DNA of 64,000 nt, taken from positions 15,526,319 to 15,590,318 of the forward strand of contig CM075852.1 in the NCBI GenBank assembly GCA_037975125.1, read 5' to 3'. A model generated the notes under the pieces. The model had not been told where the DNA came from, searched no databases, and saw nothing but the letters and a program-made list of their open reading frames with translations. Shown piece by piece: positions 1 to 17,143 of the stretch. Each line of letters opens with the position of its first letter. The first letter of the stretch is position 1. A program made the translations under genes and the position numbers. The DNA comes from Latrodectus hesperus (Eukaryota; Arthropoda; Arachnida; Araneae; Theridiidae).

Positions 1-667
1 TGTAAAATACTTTACAAAGTGAACACTTTTAGATCACGTAAGTTTTCAATTGAATTCATTCTAACAAATATTAAACTTAACATGATTCTTGAGAACCAAG
101 TATCAGAAAAAAATAATTATATGGAAAAAAGTTTGATATTTTTGGTCTGAAATATAAATTTATGAGTTTAATTTTATATAAAACCACTTTACTTGTGTGT
201 GTGCTTTAAAATTTTCGAATAAAATTTTTTCCCCAGTAAGAACTCACTGAGAAAACGCATATCAAATTCTAATAGCATTGCTGTATCACATAATAATAAT
301 TTAAAGATGATGGCTAACTTATTTCTAATTTTTAAATCTTAGTAATTGTTTTTGATGGAATAACCTTATAGTATATCAGATACAAGTGAATATTTCATTC
401 TTATTATAAATTCCAATTTTTAAATAATTTTGAGAAATAAACATAAATATTTTTAGATAAAAAATGTTCATTATTATTTAAAGATTTATTTACTTCATAT
501 ATTGTAAATCTTTAAAATTTACTTACAGATTTACAATACAAGATATTTAAAATTCATTTTTATACAAATTATTTTAATATTTTTAGAATAAACATTGTTG
601 TATTTAAATGTTGTTAAATTAAACTTGATATTTTGTTTAAAGAAATCAATTCGTACAAGAAAGAAAT
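1..667. other. AT-rich non-coding flank
   Basis: No credible coding frame, RNA gene or recognised repeat is visible. The sequence is AT-rich with short homopolymer runs. It lies upstream of the GC-richer block that may begin a gene, so promoter-distal intergenic DNA is the simplest reading. Confidence 0.4.
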
Positions 668-724
668 ATGAAACATGCTCTTATCACGAATCATTGCTTA
701 TATTTTCGCACTGAGAGATATTTA

Positions 725-935
725 CCTTTGTGGCAATATTTACAGCCGCCAAGGCAGCATGGGTTTTACTGTCACGGCGTTGGCAACCCTGTGCTTTGCA
801 CGTGTGCCAGGGTCTCCCAGTCGCGTGCGAGACGTTGGAGGGAAGAGTCCTCCAGCCGACAAGTCGGAACTTCAATCCGGCCGGAAGGAACACCCCAGAA
901 AATGTTCCTCTCGCCATCTCAAACTGAGGATTAAA
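725..935 (+). other. GC/CpG-richer block, possible 5' non-coding exon or promoter
   Basis: This block of about 200 bp is far richer in G, C and CpG than everything around it. It contains TTGGCAACCCTG and several CGCG/CGTGCG-type words. Short frames are open on both strands, but none is over 90 codons and none resembles a known protein. It lies about 0.8 kb upstream of the ATG exon at 1695, so an untranslated first exon or core promoter is plausible. A decayed repeat copy is the main alternative. Strand is assumed from the neighbouring exon. Confidence 0.25.
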
Positions 936-1405
936 AGATTTTAATTAACAGTAACTTTTCCTGCTATTAGAGTGTCCACTAGACCAAGCAGTGAATGCCG
1001 ATGTGGCCGGAATAAGTGTATCGTTGGATAACGTTTTTCACGATCAAATGGTTCACTTATCAAGATGTGATTTCAAGAAATAAATTTAAATTTTTCTTTT
1101 CCAAAGATATCCACAATGGAGAATTATTCGCATGGATTTGGATACACGAGATTTATTGTATATTCACATTCATGGATGTAGCTGTGTAAAATAGATGTGT
1201 GTCTTGTATTCAGGAAATTTTTAAATATAATATGTAACTATTAAGAAGCTATATGAATCAAAGATATTTATTATTGCATCATGTGATATCTGTGGTTATT
1301 TCAAAATATTCGAACAAGTTTTGTGTGGATACGAAAAATATACCAAAACAAGTGCAATCTTTTGACTTCGAGAGAATAATTGATAAGCACATATCTAGTG
1401 ATATT

Positions 1406-1475
1406 TTAAAACGATTTTAATATTTATTTTAAATTAAAACGATTTTAATATTTATTTTAAATTAAAACGATTTTA
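1406..1475. repeat. 28-bp tandem repeat, 2.5 copies
   Basis: The octamer TTAAAACG starts at 1406, 1434 and 1462, giving an exact 28-bp period. The unit continues as an AT-only stretch (GATTTTAATATTTATTTTAA). It lies between the GC-rich block and the ATG exon, so it would be in the 5' untranslated region if that stretch is transcribed. It is probably a replication-slippage product. Confidence 0.85.
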
Positions 1476-1694
1476 GAGCGCATGAATTCGTTTTTGGCAA
1501 CACAGAAAATAAATGAATTCGCCAGCGATGAATTTTAGAATTCGAATAATCATATCACAATCAAAATGGATTTAAGAAATGTTTTTAATGCGAGGAAGGA
1601 GCAATATTTGGATACAACTGTACTTTAACGTGAATTTATGTTGTTCTTATAAAATTGTGCGGGATAAAGTTCTATAAAAATCTTGGTTAAAAAA

Positions 1695-1781
1695 ATGGCA
1701 TGTCTTCGAAGAGGTGGGAAAAATGACGGATCCACTGAAAGTTTAGCTTTCAATGCTTCTAAAAGGAAATCAATCATTCAG
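1695..1781 (+). CDS. Candidate first coding exon (29 codons), gene not recognised
   Basis: An ATG at 1695 has adenines at -3 and before it, and the next codon is GCA. An in-frame TAA stop at 1665-1667 makes this the first possible start. The frame runs 29 codons, beginning MACLRRGGKNDG and ending KRKSIIQ, and meets a strong donor: CAG at 1779-1781 followed by GTAAGG. The exon therefore ends in phase 0. The peptide is basic with a Ser/Thr-rich centre, and RKSI resembles a basophilic kinase site. No signal peptide or known domain is visible. The following 1.7 kb is AT-rich, as expected for an intron. I do not recognise the protein and cannot find the next exon. Chance occurrence is the alternative. 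Confidence 0.5.
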
Positions 1782-2820
<1,039 letters not shown>

Positions 2821-3364
2821 TTTGGAAAACAATTAGAACATTTAATTTTTGAGACATTGTTTACAAGATACACTTTAATTATTCAATATATTCTCTCATA
2901 TTTAAATGATATTATTAAACAGTTGATAATTTCTCTAAAAATCATTCAGTTTGAGTTGATTCCAATTTTCAACAGCACGTTTCTTATTAAATTATTCATA
3001 TAAAATGCGAGTCTAATGACCCGCAAATAACTAGTTTTATTTTTGCTGTATTTGTTAATAATTCATTTAGCAAAGATTAAACAAGAATTGCGCTAGATTA
3101 CCTGACATTGAATGGAACACAAATGTTTATTTTAATTTATATTATATAAAGAGTTTAAAAAAATTTTAAGACTTCAATAAATACTGTATATTTTGAATTT
3201 CTGAAAAACCATCACCAAACAGTTATTAATTTTATATAATTTCCTACTAACAATAAATGAAATTGCTGCTTATCAATATCGATAATTTGATAATGTGAAT
3301 CATATCGATTATAACCTTTCCCCAGTTACAAATACGAATAAAACAAAAACTGCACATCTTGGGG

Positions 3365-3562
3365 TTAAATCCCCTCAATGAAAGAGCAAATTGAGAAGGG
3401 CAAAAATTATGAATGCAAAATCATCCCGGGCATCCTTTGGCGCGCGCGAGAGAGAGGGAATCTTCTTCTCCTCTCACTTTGCGTCTTCCCAATCAGAACC
3501 CGTTCCCCATCAAAGTACAACTCATTAAAACTGCATTACATCCGCCGAGCGGGACATCTATT
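3365..3562 (+). promoter_or_regulatory. GC/GA-rich, promoter-like segment
   Basis: A GC-rich core (GGCGCGCGCGAGAGAGAGGG) is followed by pyrimidine-rich sequence in otherwise AT-rich surroundings, immediately upstream of the ATG at 3563. GA-repeat motifs next to CpG-rich cores are known from arthropod promoters that bind GAGA-factor-type proteins. No TATA box or initiator is convincing. The role as an alternative promoter for the exon at 3563 is inferred. Confidence 0.3.
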
Positions 3563-3670
3563 ATGGAAGCAGTGGCAGGTTCCGCGGAAATGCCACCAGA
3601 TAGGCTGGCTGTAAAGTTGGAGATTGAGGGTATAAATCTCCCGTCAAGTAGCTTGTCTCCTGGTAATCAA
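3563..3670 (+). CDS. Candidate alternative first coding exon (36 codons), gene not recognised
   Basis: From the ATG at 3563 the frame reads MEAVAGSAEMPPDRLAVKLE and continues with a Ser/Pro-rich part (LPSSSLSPGNQ). A possible donor, CAA followed by GTAGGG, lies at 3668-3676 and would end the exon in phase 0, like the exon at 1695. If not spliced, the frame continues nine codons to TAA at 3698-3700, and the same frame stays open upstream to 3413, so the start is uncertain. The acidic, Ser/Pro-rich composition resembles N-termini of transcription factors, but I cannot name a family. The GA-rich block just upstream could be its promoter. Confidence 0.35.
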
Positions 3671-3779
3671 GTAGGGCCACTGACTCCGAATACATCATAA
3701 TCAACATTGCTCCTGGAATATCCGTAAAAGAGGAAAGATCATTTAATCGTTTGGGTAGTTTCCTTTTCTGCAATCGCTT

Positions 3780-6331
<2,552 letters not shown>

Positions 6332-7795
6332 TTCGAATTCAAGAATAATTACAATATTTTGTTAGTGAGCATATTTTATTAAGGTTTTTATTTGCACCTA
6401 ACGTAATTTCTTGAGAGCTTTTAGTAAGCCAACTGAACACTTCTTGTATAGATTTACTAACTATTACTAATGGATTTACTGGGCGTTTTTTCTTTGGAAT
6501 TATCTGGCGTCTTTGAAGCGATTTCACTTTTTTAATTTTTGTTTTTCATTTTGTTACTGCAAAGTACGCTTGGATGATTGCAATGTCTTCTAAGTATCTT
6601 TCATAATGTTTTTAAGTTTCGTTTCTTAATTTTTTTGATTTCTCTTCCGGATATATTGATTTTATTATCTGCGCAAGAATGTTGAGCACTCTTTGTTTTA
6701 CTATACACCAAATCATCTGAGTGCCAAGGAATGAATATACGGGTGGGTTAAAGTGCATATGTATGCAATGAAGCGAGAATAGTTAACAGGAAAACTGCAC
6801 ATGATGTAGTACCAAAAAATCCAAAAATAATTGAAATTTTATATTAATGGAAAGCAAATAAGTCTGATCATCATTAAGAAAACGAGGGTCATCTTGTATT
6901 TATTAATCTATAATAAAGAAATTTATATTTCATATTATTTGTCTTTCGATAAAATAAGTCAAATAAATATCGATATATTGTCTAAATATTTATTTAAATT
7001 AAATTGTTATTAATTATTTAAAATGAATATATAAATAATTATTAAATATATGCTTTCTAAAAATGCTATATGAAAATTCTTTATTTGGTCAAAAAATGAT
7101 TTTTTTATAAAAAGCATTATCATAAAATTTAATCCAACTTAAAAGTTTTAATCTTAAAACTTTTAATTAAAATTAATGAATTGGTCTTAATGTGCATTTA
7201 TTTGCAAAATATTGTAATAATTCTTGATTAGTCCTCGAGCTAATTTTCTAAAGTGAATTAAAATCGCTTTTTTCTCAAAATTAACTTACAACTCAAATAA
7301 TTCTATTCCTTAATATTATAGGATAAATTAAATATATTTTAGGATATTTTAGAAAAATAAAATGATTCTAAAGTTATAAAGAATACTAGTTGTTGATATA
7401 AATGATTTATCAACATTTTCATACATTTAAGATTATTACATTATAATATATTATATGGAAATAAAAATGTTTGTTTTGATTAAATATAATTAATGTTATT
7501 CGCAAAATACTATTTTTATTTTAATCGAACAAAAAATATAACTTACAAAGGAAAATCACATGAATCTTAAATTCAATACATATATGCCACATCTCATTTC
7601 TTCTAGTTCTAATAATATAACTCCTACACTATAAATTTTAAGCAAAAATACAAAAAAAAACCTTTGTAATTAACTTACAAGTTAAATTCGAAAAAACAGT
7701 TTTGTTTTCCTGATAAAATTCTCTCACTTTACTTTGAAAGTATAAGGAATAAAAAGGATCATTAACACGATTATTAACACACTAATCTCGAATTC
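6332..7795. other. AT-rich stretch without recognisable genes
   Basis: No frame with protein-like composition and no recognised repeat. Composition is slightly less extreme at 6400-6800, where nothing specific stands out. Confidence 0.35.
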
Positions 7796-7799
7796 AATA

Positions 7800-8070
7800 A
7801 ATAAGTCGTTTAAGTACACTTAAAGCCTTTTCGCTTGCAAAAAACTCACTTGAATGCATGGAATATAAGCAGTAATTAGCTTTGTGAAGTGCAAAAATTT
7901 TGCATGACACGAAGCAACCCCTAGCGTCCGAGTCACGAACCATTTGTCAAATATATCATTCCAGATTTCGTGTGAATTCAGTCGGAACCGAGATATGCAT
8001 CCCTAGTGTTAAGTTTAATAGCTGCACGCTTCCAATGGTCCGACGTATAATTGTCTCAGGGGCGTAAAAT
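7800..8070. promoter_or_regulatory. Composition island, weak candidate regulatory element
   Basis: Base composition is more balanced than the flanks. Motifs include CACTTGAATGCATGG, AGTAATTAGC (homeodomain core) and several CpG-containing words near 7915-8050. No coding frame is visible. It is a weaker version of the islands at 13.2 and 57.8 kb. Confidence 0.2.
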
Positions 8071-8532
8071 ACTTTTAAAAAGTTTTTTTCTTTCACTGAG
8101 TACTAACATTGCGTTCACATTCATCTTGTTGGAAGATAAAGATTTGTTTTTGTGAAAGGCGGCGACTTTGTTTTAAAGACGTTACTACATTTAGAAGTAA
8201 ATTATTTTTCTTTTGATACACTCTCTATACACGAAATACAAGCTATTTTTACAAATTATTACTAATGAGAAAGATGTAATCCTTTGTTCTTTATTAAAGT
8301 AAAAAATGTATTTATAATTTATGTTTCAATAAAATAAACATTTTATAATAAAGTAAAATCCATATTAAAAATTTAAAAAAAATAAAACACTTATTTAAAT
8401 TAAATTTAACTGGAAAAATATTAGATTAGTTTTCTTAATGAAGTTTTGAGTTCAACATAAGAGAGAAAGGATTACATTTCACAAATAAAATAATTGAATC
8501 ATTGTATAAAATACGTGTAATTATTTAATCTC

Positions 8533-8535
<3 letters not shown>

Positions 8536-8616
<81 letters not shown>
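8536..8616. repeat. (TA)n microsatellite, about 81 bp
   Basis: Uninterrupted TA following TCTCG. No element boundary is visible next to it. Confidence 0.98.

Positions 8617-10773
<2,157 letters not shown>

Positions 10774-10853
<80 letters not shown>
10774..10853. repeat. (TA)n microsatellite, about 80 bp
   Basis: Follows GACACGAGAATTT directly, closing the element at 9725-10773. It is followed after about 27 bp by SINE family D copy D1. Confidence 0.97.
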
Positions 10854-10854
<1 letters not shown>

Positions 10855-10879
10855 CAATGTTTTTTCTTTCTTGTAAAAT

Positions 10880-11166
10880 GACGATGGTCTGGCTGGTTAG
10901 CCCATCGTTCTCACTACCGGAAAGTAGTGAGTTCAGTTCTCCACTTAACCGAAGATCCGTCTTGTTCACCAAAGGTGGTTAGAACATGATAAATAAGTCA
11001 CAGTCACGACGTCTTCAAAGTAATAGTTCTAGGGGAGACAGGTCAAATATTAGGAGTCCTCTACATGATTCCTGCTTCAAATTATGAAGACTCACACTTA
11101 GTTACTTCAGCCTACCTCTAGGCTAGATGTAGGGAAGTATGATGGCCCAACAACCATAAACAGTAT
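10880..11166 (+). mobile_element. SINE family D, copy D1
   Basis: A tRNA-like head shows box A-type sequence (GGCTGGTTAGCCCATCG) and box B-type GAGTTCAGTTCTC. It is followed by the family word CACTTAACCGAAGATCCGTC, which recurs in minus-strand copies D2 and D3. The 3' half (CCTACCTCTAGGCTAG..GGCCCAACAACC) matches the D3 3' end only loosely. It begins just right of a TA array. Open frames here are incidental. Pol III-transcribed, LINE-mobilised origin is the family norm; the partner LINE is not seen. Confidence 0.8.
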
Positions 11167-11189
11167 AAATTTAATACTGTGTCAACTAT

Positions 11190-13235
11190 CGCTTGTGGTC
11201 AGGTGAGAAACAGAACTCTCTTTATCAGACAAGAAAACTAACGCTCACTCCGTTTGTTACCATACTGCTGCTATATTTTAGAACTCGTGAAAATTTTATA
11301 GGATGCAAAGAAATTTTGATAATAGGGAAAACATATAATATTGCTGTGTTTAATTCGTCCTCACGGAACAACCGTGTAGAAATATTGCTTTCTGTCTTTC
11401 TATGTACACCAACAAATCTCTCTCTCTATGGTTGAAGCAAGATTGACTTTTACCAGCTTTCCACCATGGCTAGTTTCAAGAAATGATTTAATATTTGAGA
11501 ACATTCTTCTGTAATGGATAATATACCGGGAAATATTAATAGGGAACCCGATTTCACCCATAACGTTTACTATTCATTTCACTCGTTTAATATGCATCTT
11601 AAATTTCAGGAAAAAAATATGTAAATGATGTTGAGTTTTTATCGCATTCTTAAAAAAATTCTGATATGTCATCTAAACGTTGATCAGACGCATCGAAAAT
11701 TTCAATCTAATCAATTTTCTCTTCCCTTCATAAATTTCATTTAAAGAAATAGATGTTAATTCCAATCCAACTCCTTAAGTCTTTTCTGAACATTGTCGTG
11801 CGATTCAAATCCGTATAAATTTAAAATTAACATATTCATATTTATTTTTGAAATGTTTATCGCTATATGTATCAGACTTTCATTTTGTGATCAACGACAG
11901 TATCCATTGTTTAACAGTAATTACTCATCGGTTTCTTAGAAAAATGTAAATGGTAACTCAAATCGAAAAATAACGGAAAATTAATTAAAAACAAATAAAA
12001 ATTCTTTTGGAGGGAAATGTTATACTTAAAATTTCTCATGAGACTTTTATCGTTCCAAACCATATTTATTTACTGATGGAAAAAAAAGATGCAATTTAGA
12101 TATTGGTTAAGGAAAGTGCTGGACAACCAATGGCGAGAAATGTCTTGCAGCACTTTCAAATATTGAGGCGCTGCGGCCTCATACCGCATAAATTATAGAT
12201 TGCAATTATGTACAATTATGTGCGTATAAGACCACCGTGATGAAATAATTATACATTGAAATTATATAGTTTCAAACTGCGTAAAACTATAGATTGTAAT
12301 TTTATATTTTTTATTGCATATTTATTATCTACAATTAATTAAGAATAAAAATAATGTACTAAATTTAAGCAGTCGAAACTTTTTTTTTAATTTTAAAGAA
12401 ATATTGTAAATTAGGATTTAGATACGAATAAAGAAAAAATTAAAAACTCACGAATTTATGAGAAAACGGTTCCATATTGAATAGTGAACGTAAATGCCAT
12501 CTACATATTTTGTTGTAAATTACAAACTGTAATAATTATTTTTTAATAACACATAATATTCTGGGATTTTTTTCATTCTCTCAAACATTTCACAAATTTT
12601 CCTTACATATTTTAATGGGATTTTTCTATTTAAATGAAAGGAGTTGTCAATCCGAATAATAGGATATAAAGATTACTTTATATCTTCATACAAAATATTT
12701 TTTATATAACATGACAAAATATTTTTTGTAAAATAGTTTTATATCTTTACATAAAAATTATTTTATATAAAGATCTATAATTTTGTTTTTTAAATTTAAA
12801 TTAATTTTAATTAGATTTGTATTGAATTAAAAATGAATTTAATTTTAAATTTGTTAAATGAAGTTTATAAATTTGTTGTTTTAACTTTTCTAAAAATCAA
12901 ATTTATTATTTTAATGCATTATTTTCATTAACGTTTATTTAAATATTATTTAAATTAATAAAGAAAAATAAAATTTTCTATTAAATTTAAAATAACTTTA
13001 TAGGAATTTATAAATTTATTTTATTTATTAAATCTATTTAATAAGTATGATTTTATGTTTCATCTAATTTACAAATATAAAACAAAAGCAGTTTATAAAA
13101 GATTACAAATACTTCATTCTTGTTTAATAAACATCATCCTTTTATATTTTTTATTGAAAGCTTCAGGGAGAGTATTATGTAAAGTAAAGTTAATTAAGTT
13201 GCGCTTAACCTGCTCAAAGTACCATAAACATCAAT
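11190..13235. other. AT-rich stretch without recognisable genes
   Basis: Only short, unconvincing frames. A brief GC-richer spot near 12125-12190 (GGCGCTGCGGCCTC) is too short to interpret. The frame at 13055-13333 runs into the composition island that follows and is not protein-like at its end. Confidence 0.35.
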
Positions 13236-13239
13236 TTTC

Positions 13240-13650
13240 AGGGAACGTTTTTTTCTGTTGCTGTTACGACGCAGGAAATTGGGCTGACATTTTCCGATTC
13301 ATTGTCATGGTATCCAACACCCCTCAGATATAATTAACCATTACCACGATCTCCAATTACATTAATTAAAAACTCTCATTAAATACCAAATACTTCGCCC
13401 GTTTGAAGCATGGACGCAGATTGTCAAGTGTGCTTCCCAACCCTTTACCTCCAATCAGTTAACCTACCCCCATGGATAATCACACGATCTAAAATTTCCT
13501 GTTCATGGTTGTGCTTCAGGTGCTGTCATCATTAATTAGGACAAGATTTTAGGCCTCATTAAGATTTTCTGCATTGCTCGTTTGCCAACGTCCCACTGGC
13601 ATGCAAATTTCATAAATCTCAACCTGCAGCCATCATCTCGAAGGGACTTT
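13240..13650. promoter_or_regulatory. Candidate conserved non-coding element / enhancer
   Basis: A 400-bp island of balanced composition contains many homeodomain cores (ATTAATTAG at about 13534, TTAATTAAAA, several TCATTAA) and a perfect octamer word ATGCAAAT at about 13601, as bound by POU proteins. It also has ACGACGCAGG and CCCCCATGGATAATCACACG. No frame is open across it on either strand. Dense TAAT words plus an octamer in a non-coding island fit a developmental enhancer. Activity is inferred. Confidence 0.4.
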
Positions 13651-14512
13651 GAATAATTCAATTCAGATTTTGAAAGATGCGTAGAAAGTTTTATGTTAAT
13701 GAACTTAGATTTTGTTCAATAAGTTAAAATAAAATGAAATTATCACTAAATTGCTGAACAAAACTATTTACATTCGTGATTATTTGGTTCTAAATTTATA
13801 GATATGTTATTATTGACTAAGTTGCATTTATTGCAGAGATTTATGAATTATTTTCTATAGTTTGAACATTTTTTTACATATTTTTTATTTATGTTTGTTA
13901 GATTTTAGAAATATATTTAACATTTATTCAAATGTAGGTAATTTATAAATAGGTAATAAAACGTATCCTTTCTATATTTATCGTGAAACTCATAACAGTT
14001 TTAAGTAGATTATAAGGATATATTTCACTTGAATACATTATAAAATTATCTTCAGAAATTTATCGTAAGTAAGTAATTATTAAAATTTTACATTCCCAAA
14101 CACTTTTCAAGGGGGTAAAAATTTAATTTTTCCTTTTCCTCTCCATTTCATATTGATCATTAATTTTATCAAAACAATGTCATATCACACGCACACTCAA
14201 AATTTTTTTATAATATCGTAAATAACCACTAAATTTTACTTTTTTTAAAATATGTTTCATAAAAAATATTCTACTAAAATAAAGTAATATATAAAGTAAT
14301 AATAAATATAGTACGAAAGTTATAATTAAAAAATTGAGCGGTAATAAGATAAATATAGATTAATACGAATTTGCATAAACAAGTAAGTTAACTCAAATTA
14401 CTAATAAATATTGATTTTTAGGAGATTAATAAAAAAAACTTTATCACTTTTTCAAAAAATTGTTTTTTGAAGTAGAATTCTTATCAACTATTAAATTCAG
14501 GGTTAATTGTGA

Positions 14513-14514
<2 letters not shown>
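13651..14514. other. AT-rich stretch without recognisable genes
   Basis: No supported feature. The stretch ends at the TA array. Confidence 0.35.

Positions 14515-14607
<93 letters not shown>
14515..14607. repeat. (TA)n microsatellite, about 93 bp
   Basis: Uninterrupted TA between GTGATC and CGATAAAAAC. Confidence 0.98.
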
Positions 14608-14611
<4 letters not shown>

Positions 14612-15159
14612 AAAAACAAGTTTTTTTTTAAATGGAGGGTTTTGAATTAGATATCAGTTTGTATTAAAACACAGAAAATAGATTATATAAATTTGTTTTT
14701 TGAGCGTACATCTCATATTTTCTCAGTTATATATTTTTTTATCTACTATTCGCACAAAGAGATGAGATTTTAGTCCGTACATCTCGCTGTAGCTTAATAA
14801 CAAGAAGGCGCTTTTCGAAACATTAGAAATCAAGAGCCATTCTATCCATTGCCATAAAATAGAAAATGGGTATTTACGTATTGCAAATTTAATTTTCCGA
14901 GTATAAGTCTAGAATTAGTTCTCGGAAATTTTTTGGGTTTTTTTTGTGATAGAGTTAATTTTAATGAAAACTCCTCTTGAAAGACAATTTACTTTGAATC
15001 TTAAAATAGCCATACACACAGTAATTTTAACTATTAAACTATCCATTTTACTCCATACACAGTCACATTTTTACTTTTCTGTAAAGAAAAAATACTTCAA
15101 AACATTTCAGTGCTCTTAGAAATTGCCAAATTTCCGCAACTTCTAATATGGAGGTATAT

Positions 15160-15505
15160 TTAAATATATTTAACGCCCAACTGTCTCCACAACACATCTT
15201 CAGCTGTCCAGCCATGCTGGTCAAGCTTTTTTACATCAGCGCAGAGGATCTTGTTGAGCTTCTTTTTACAGATAAAGCTGTAGAGATCGCCAGGGATGTC
15301 TTCGACAGCTTCGGGGACATTTAGAGTTTTAGTACATATTCCTGGGACATGACATCATCATCATCATGACTCTGTTTGTTAAGCTCTGACGAGTAATGCT
15401 AACTAAGCACAGTGACTCGTCTCGTAACTTTGATTCACGTTCAAGTGACGAGGTGTGCACCTGAGATGATGCCTCCCTCTCTACACTAAGTCACAACATC
15501 CTCAT
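15160..15505 (-). mobile_element. Repeat family C, copy C1, with a protein-like open frame
   Basis: Homologous along its length to 49978-50290: shared words include CACCTTCAGCTGTCCAGC-type sequence, GATAAAGCTGTAGAGAT, CTTCGACAGCTTCGGGGAC, a CATCATCATCATCAT run and GATTCACGTTCAA. On the minus strand about 60 codons are open, ending at TAA 15160-15162, including NVPEAVEDIPGDLYSF and LDQHGWTAEDVLWRQLGV. There is no ATG. The right part also resembles the end of the tRNA-headed copy C3 at 53.7 kb. It may be a SINE, or the tail of a coding retroelement. The protein is not recognised. Confidence 0.6.
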
Positions 15506-16850
15506 CATTTAAATATATTAAAAGTATGAAATTAAAAACCCGCTTCCAAGATACATTTTACTTCAACGAAAGATTCTTTCGGCAGCTATAAGCATTTACA
15601 AATGGATTTATTCTTCACCAAAAAATTCTAAATCAAGAAATTTTACAATCACACAAGATCTCATTTCAATAACACATGCAATTAGTTTGATTCCATACCC
15701 AGTAAACAAATGTTTCAATTTATCCTCGATATTTCTACTTGAATGGAATTCAAAGTTTATGCAAGAAAAAAATCCAATATATGACTTTCGCTTGCAGTCA
15801 TCCAACTGAGAAAACAGACAAAAACTGCTGCAAGGGTTTTTGTGAGGGCGCGTGCCGCATGTGAAATTCAAAAATAAACAGGACAGTTTTTTTCGTGACA
15901 TCAGTTTGTCGATTGGAAGGTCAGAACCTCGCGACAAGGAATGAAAGGGACCGCTTTCTCCAGTTCTTCTGTTTTTTTCATGGACCGGGCGAGGGAAAGA
16001 AAGCAAACAAAAGCAAAGAAACTGTTTCCCCTCAGTACCTATTCTCGTCTCGTTCTCCATCTCTCTGGCTGATCTCCTTCTTCTTCTTCTCGTTTTCTTC
16101 TTTCTTTCTCAAAGGATTTTTCAGTTGTAATGTTGCGGAGGGATTTTTCTGGAATGCGAGAGGGCTTTTAGAATCTTTTTGGGGAAAGCTTTATGTTTAT
16201 AATAAAATTAGGCATTAATAATATGAGATGTTCTTCTTAATCTCTATTATAAATATATTATAAGGAATAAGTAATGGAAACATTTATATTTTCTGTCTCA
16301 TTATTTGTATTAGAATTTCATTTATACAACATTTAGATTTTCTTTCTCATTATTTATATTAAAATTTCTATCTTTCAGTTAGTTATTTTGTTTTATATAT
16401 AACATGAAACAGTAGATAAAAACTGAAACAATAAACAATGAAGGTTTTCCATTAAATATTTATATATAGAGCGAGAAAACTGAATTTTAATCTTATTTAT
16501 TCATTATAATATTTATTATTAATGGTTAATTTATTTATAAGTTTGAAATTGTGAGGAAATTGCTCATACAATCATATTATTTTTAAATAATAAAAGGAAT
16601 GATTTCTCTTACCTTTGTAGTTTTCTAGTTTTTATTGTTATATAATTTAAATAAAATTAATTATTACTAATTTTTATTAATAACTAATACAAAAATTAAA
16701 AATTAAAAAAACAAATAAATCGTTTTAAGGTTACTGTTTCCAATAGTTATTTCTAAAAAAACTATTGATAATATTTTATCATTATCTCCAGAACAAACAG
16801 GTTCCACAATTTAAACGTAAAGAAAATCAAAGATTTTTAAGAGAATCCTT
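15506..16850. other. Mixed stretch; composition-balanced part at 15840-16200
   Basis: A 150-codon frame on the minus strand (15608-16060) overlaps a 107-codon plus-strand frame (15895-16218). Neither resembles a known protein, and both reflect balanced composition plus CT-rich runs near 16040-16110. I treat the pair as chance or as a non-coding island. The rest is AT-rich. Confidence 0.3.
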
Positions 16851-17143
16851 GTTGCTGTCGTGTGGCAGCTAGGCTAGCATCATGGGATGCGCTACTCCAC
16901 TTTTCCTCAACTGAACCATATTTGGGGGTGGAGTCCGACTTACTCAAAACACACATGCCATACGTACCTGTTTATAGGGTGGGCACAACCATTCACAGCC
17001 CACTCATACAAGGAAAGGACAAAGACAGGATAGATAGAGAAAGGAAATACATCCATACCCAAACCGGGATTCGAACCCAGGACCTCCCTATCTGCTGTCA
17101 GGCCCGCTGACCACTAAGCAAGTTGGGCTGCGAAAGAATCCTT
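16842..17143 (-). mobile_element. SINE family A, copy A1, full length with target-site duplication
   Basis: On the minus strand the head reads GCCCAACTTGCTTAGTGGTC then box B-like GGGTTCGAATCCC. Next comes TATGGATG, a TCTCTATCTATCCTGTC pyrimidine tract and the family core, ending GCTAGCCTAGCTGCCACACG..CAACAA. Flanking 9-bp repeats AGAATCCTT at 16842-16850 and 17135-17143 mark the insertion. A plus-strand frame crossing it (16862-17110, containing GIRTQDLPI) is the antisense of the tRNA head, a common mis-annotation. Confidence 0.9.

Noticed and set aside
1406..1475. CRISPR-like array of 28-bp repeats
   Set aside because: The units are directly adjacent with no spacers, only 2.5 copies, in a eukaryotic setting: a simple tandem repeat.
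15608..16060. 150-codon minus-strand open frame, the longest non-repetitive frame
   Set aside because: A 107-codon frame overlaps it on the other strand, there is no recognisable domain, and the amino-acid order looks random. Treated as chance in a balanced-composition stretch.
16862..17110. 82-codon plus-strand frame containing GIRTQDLPI
   Set aside because: It is the antisense strand of a tRNA-derived SINE head, not a gene.
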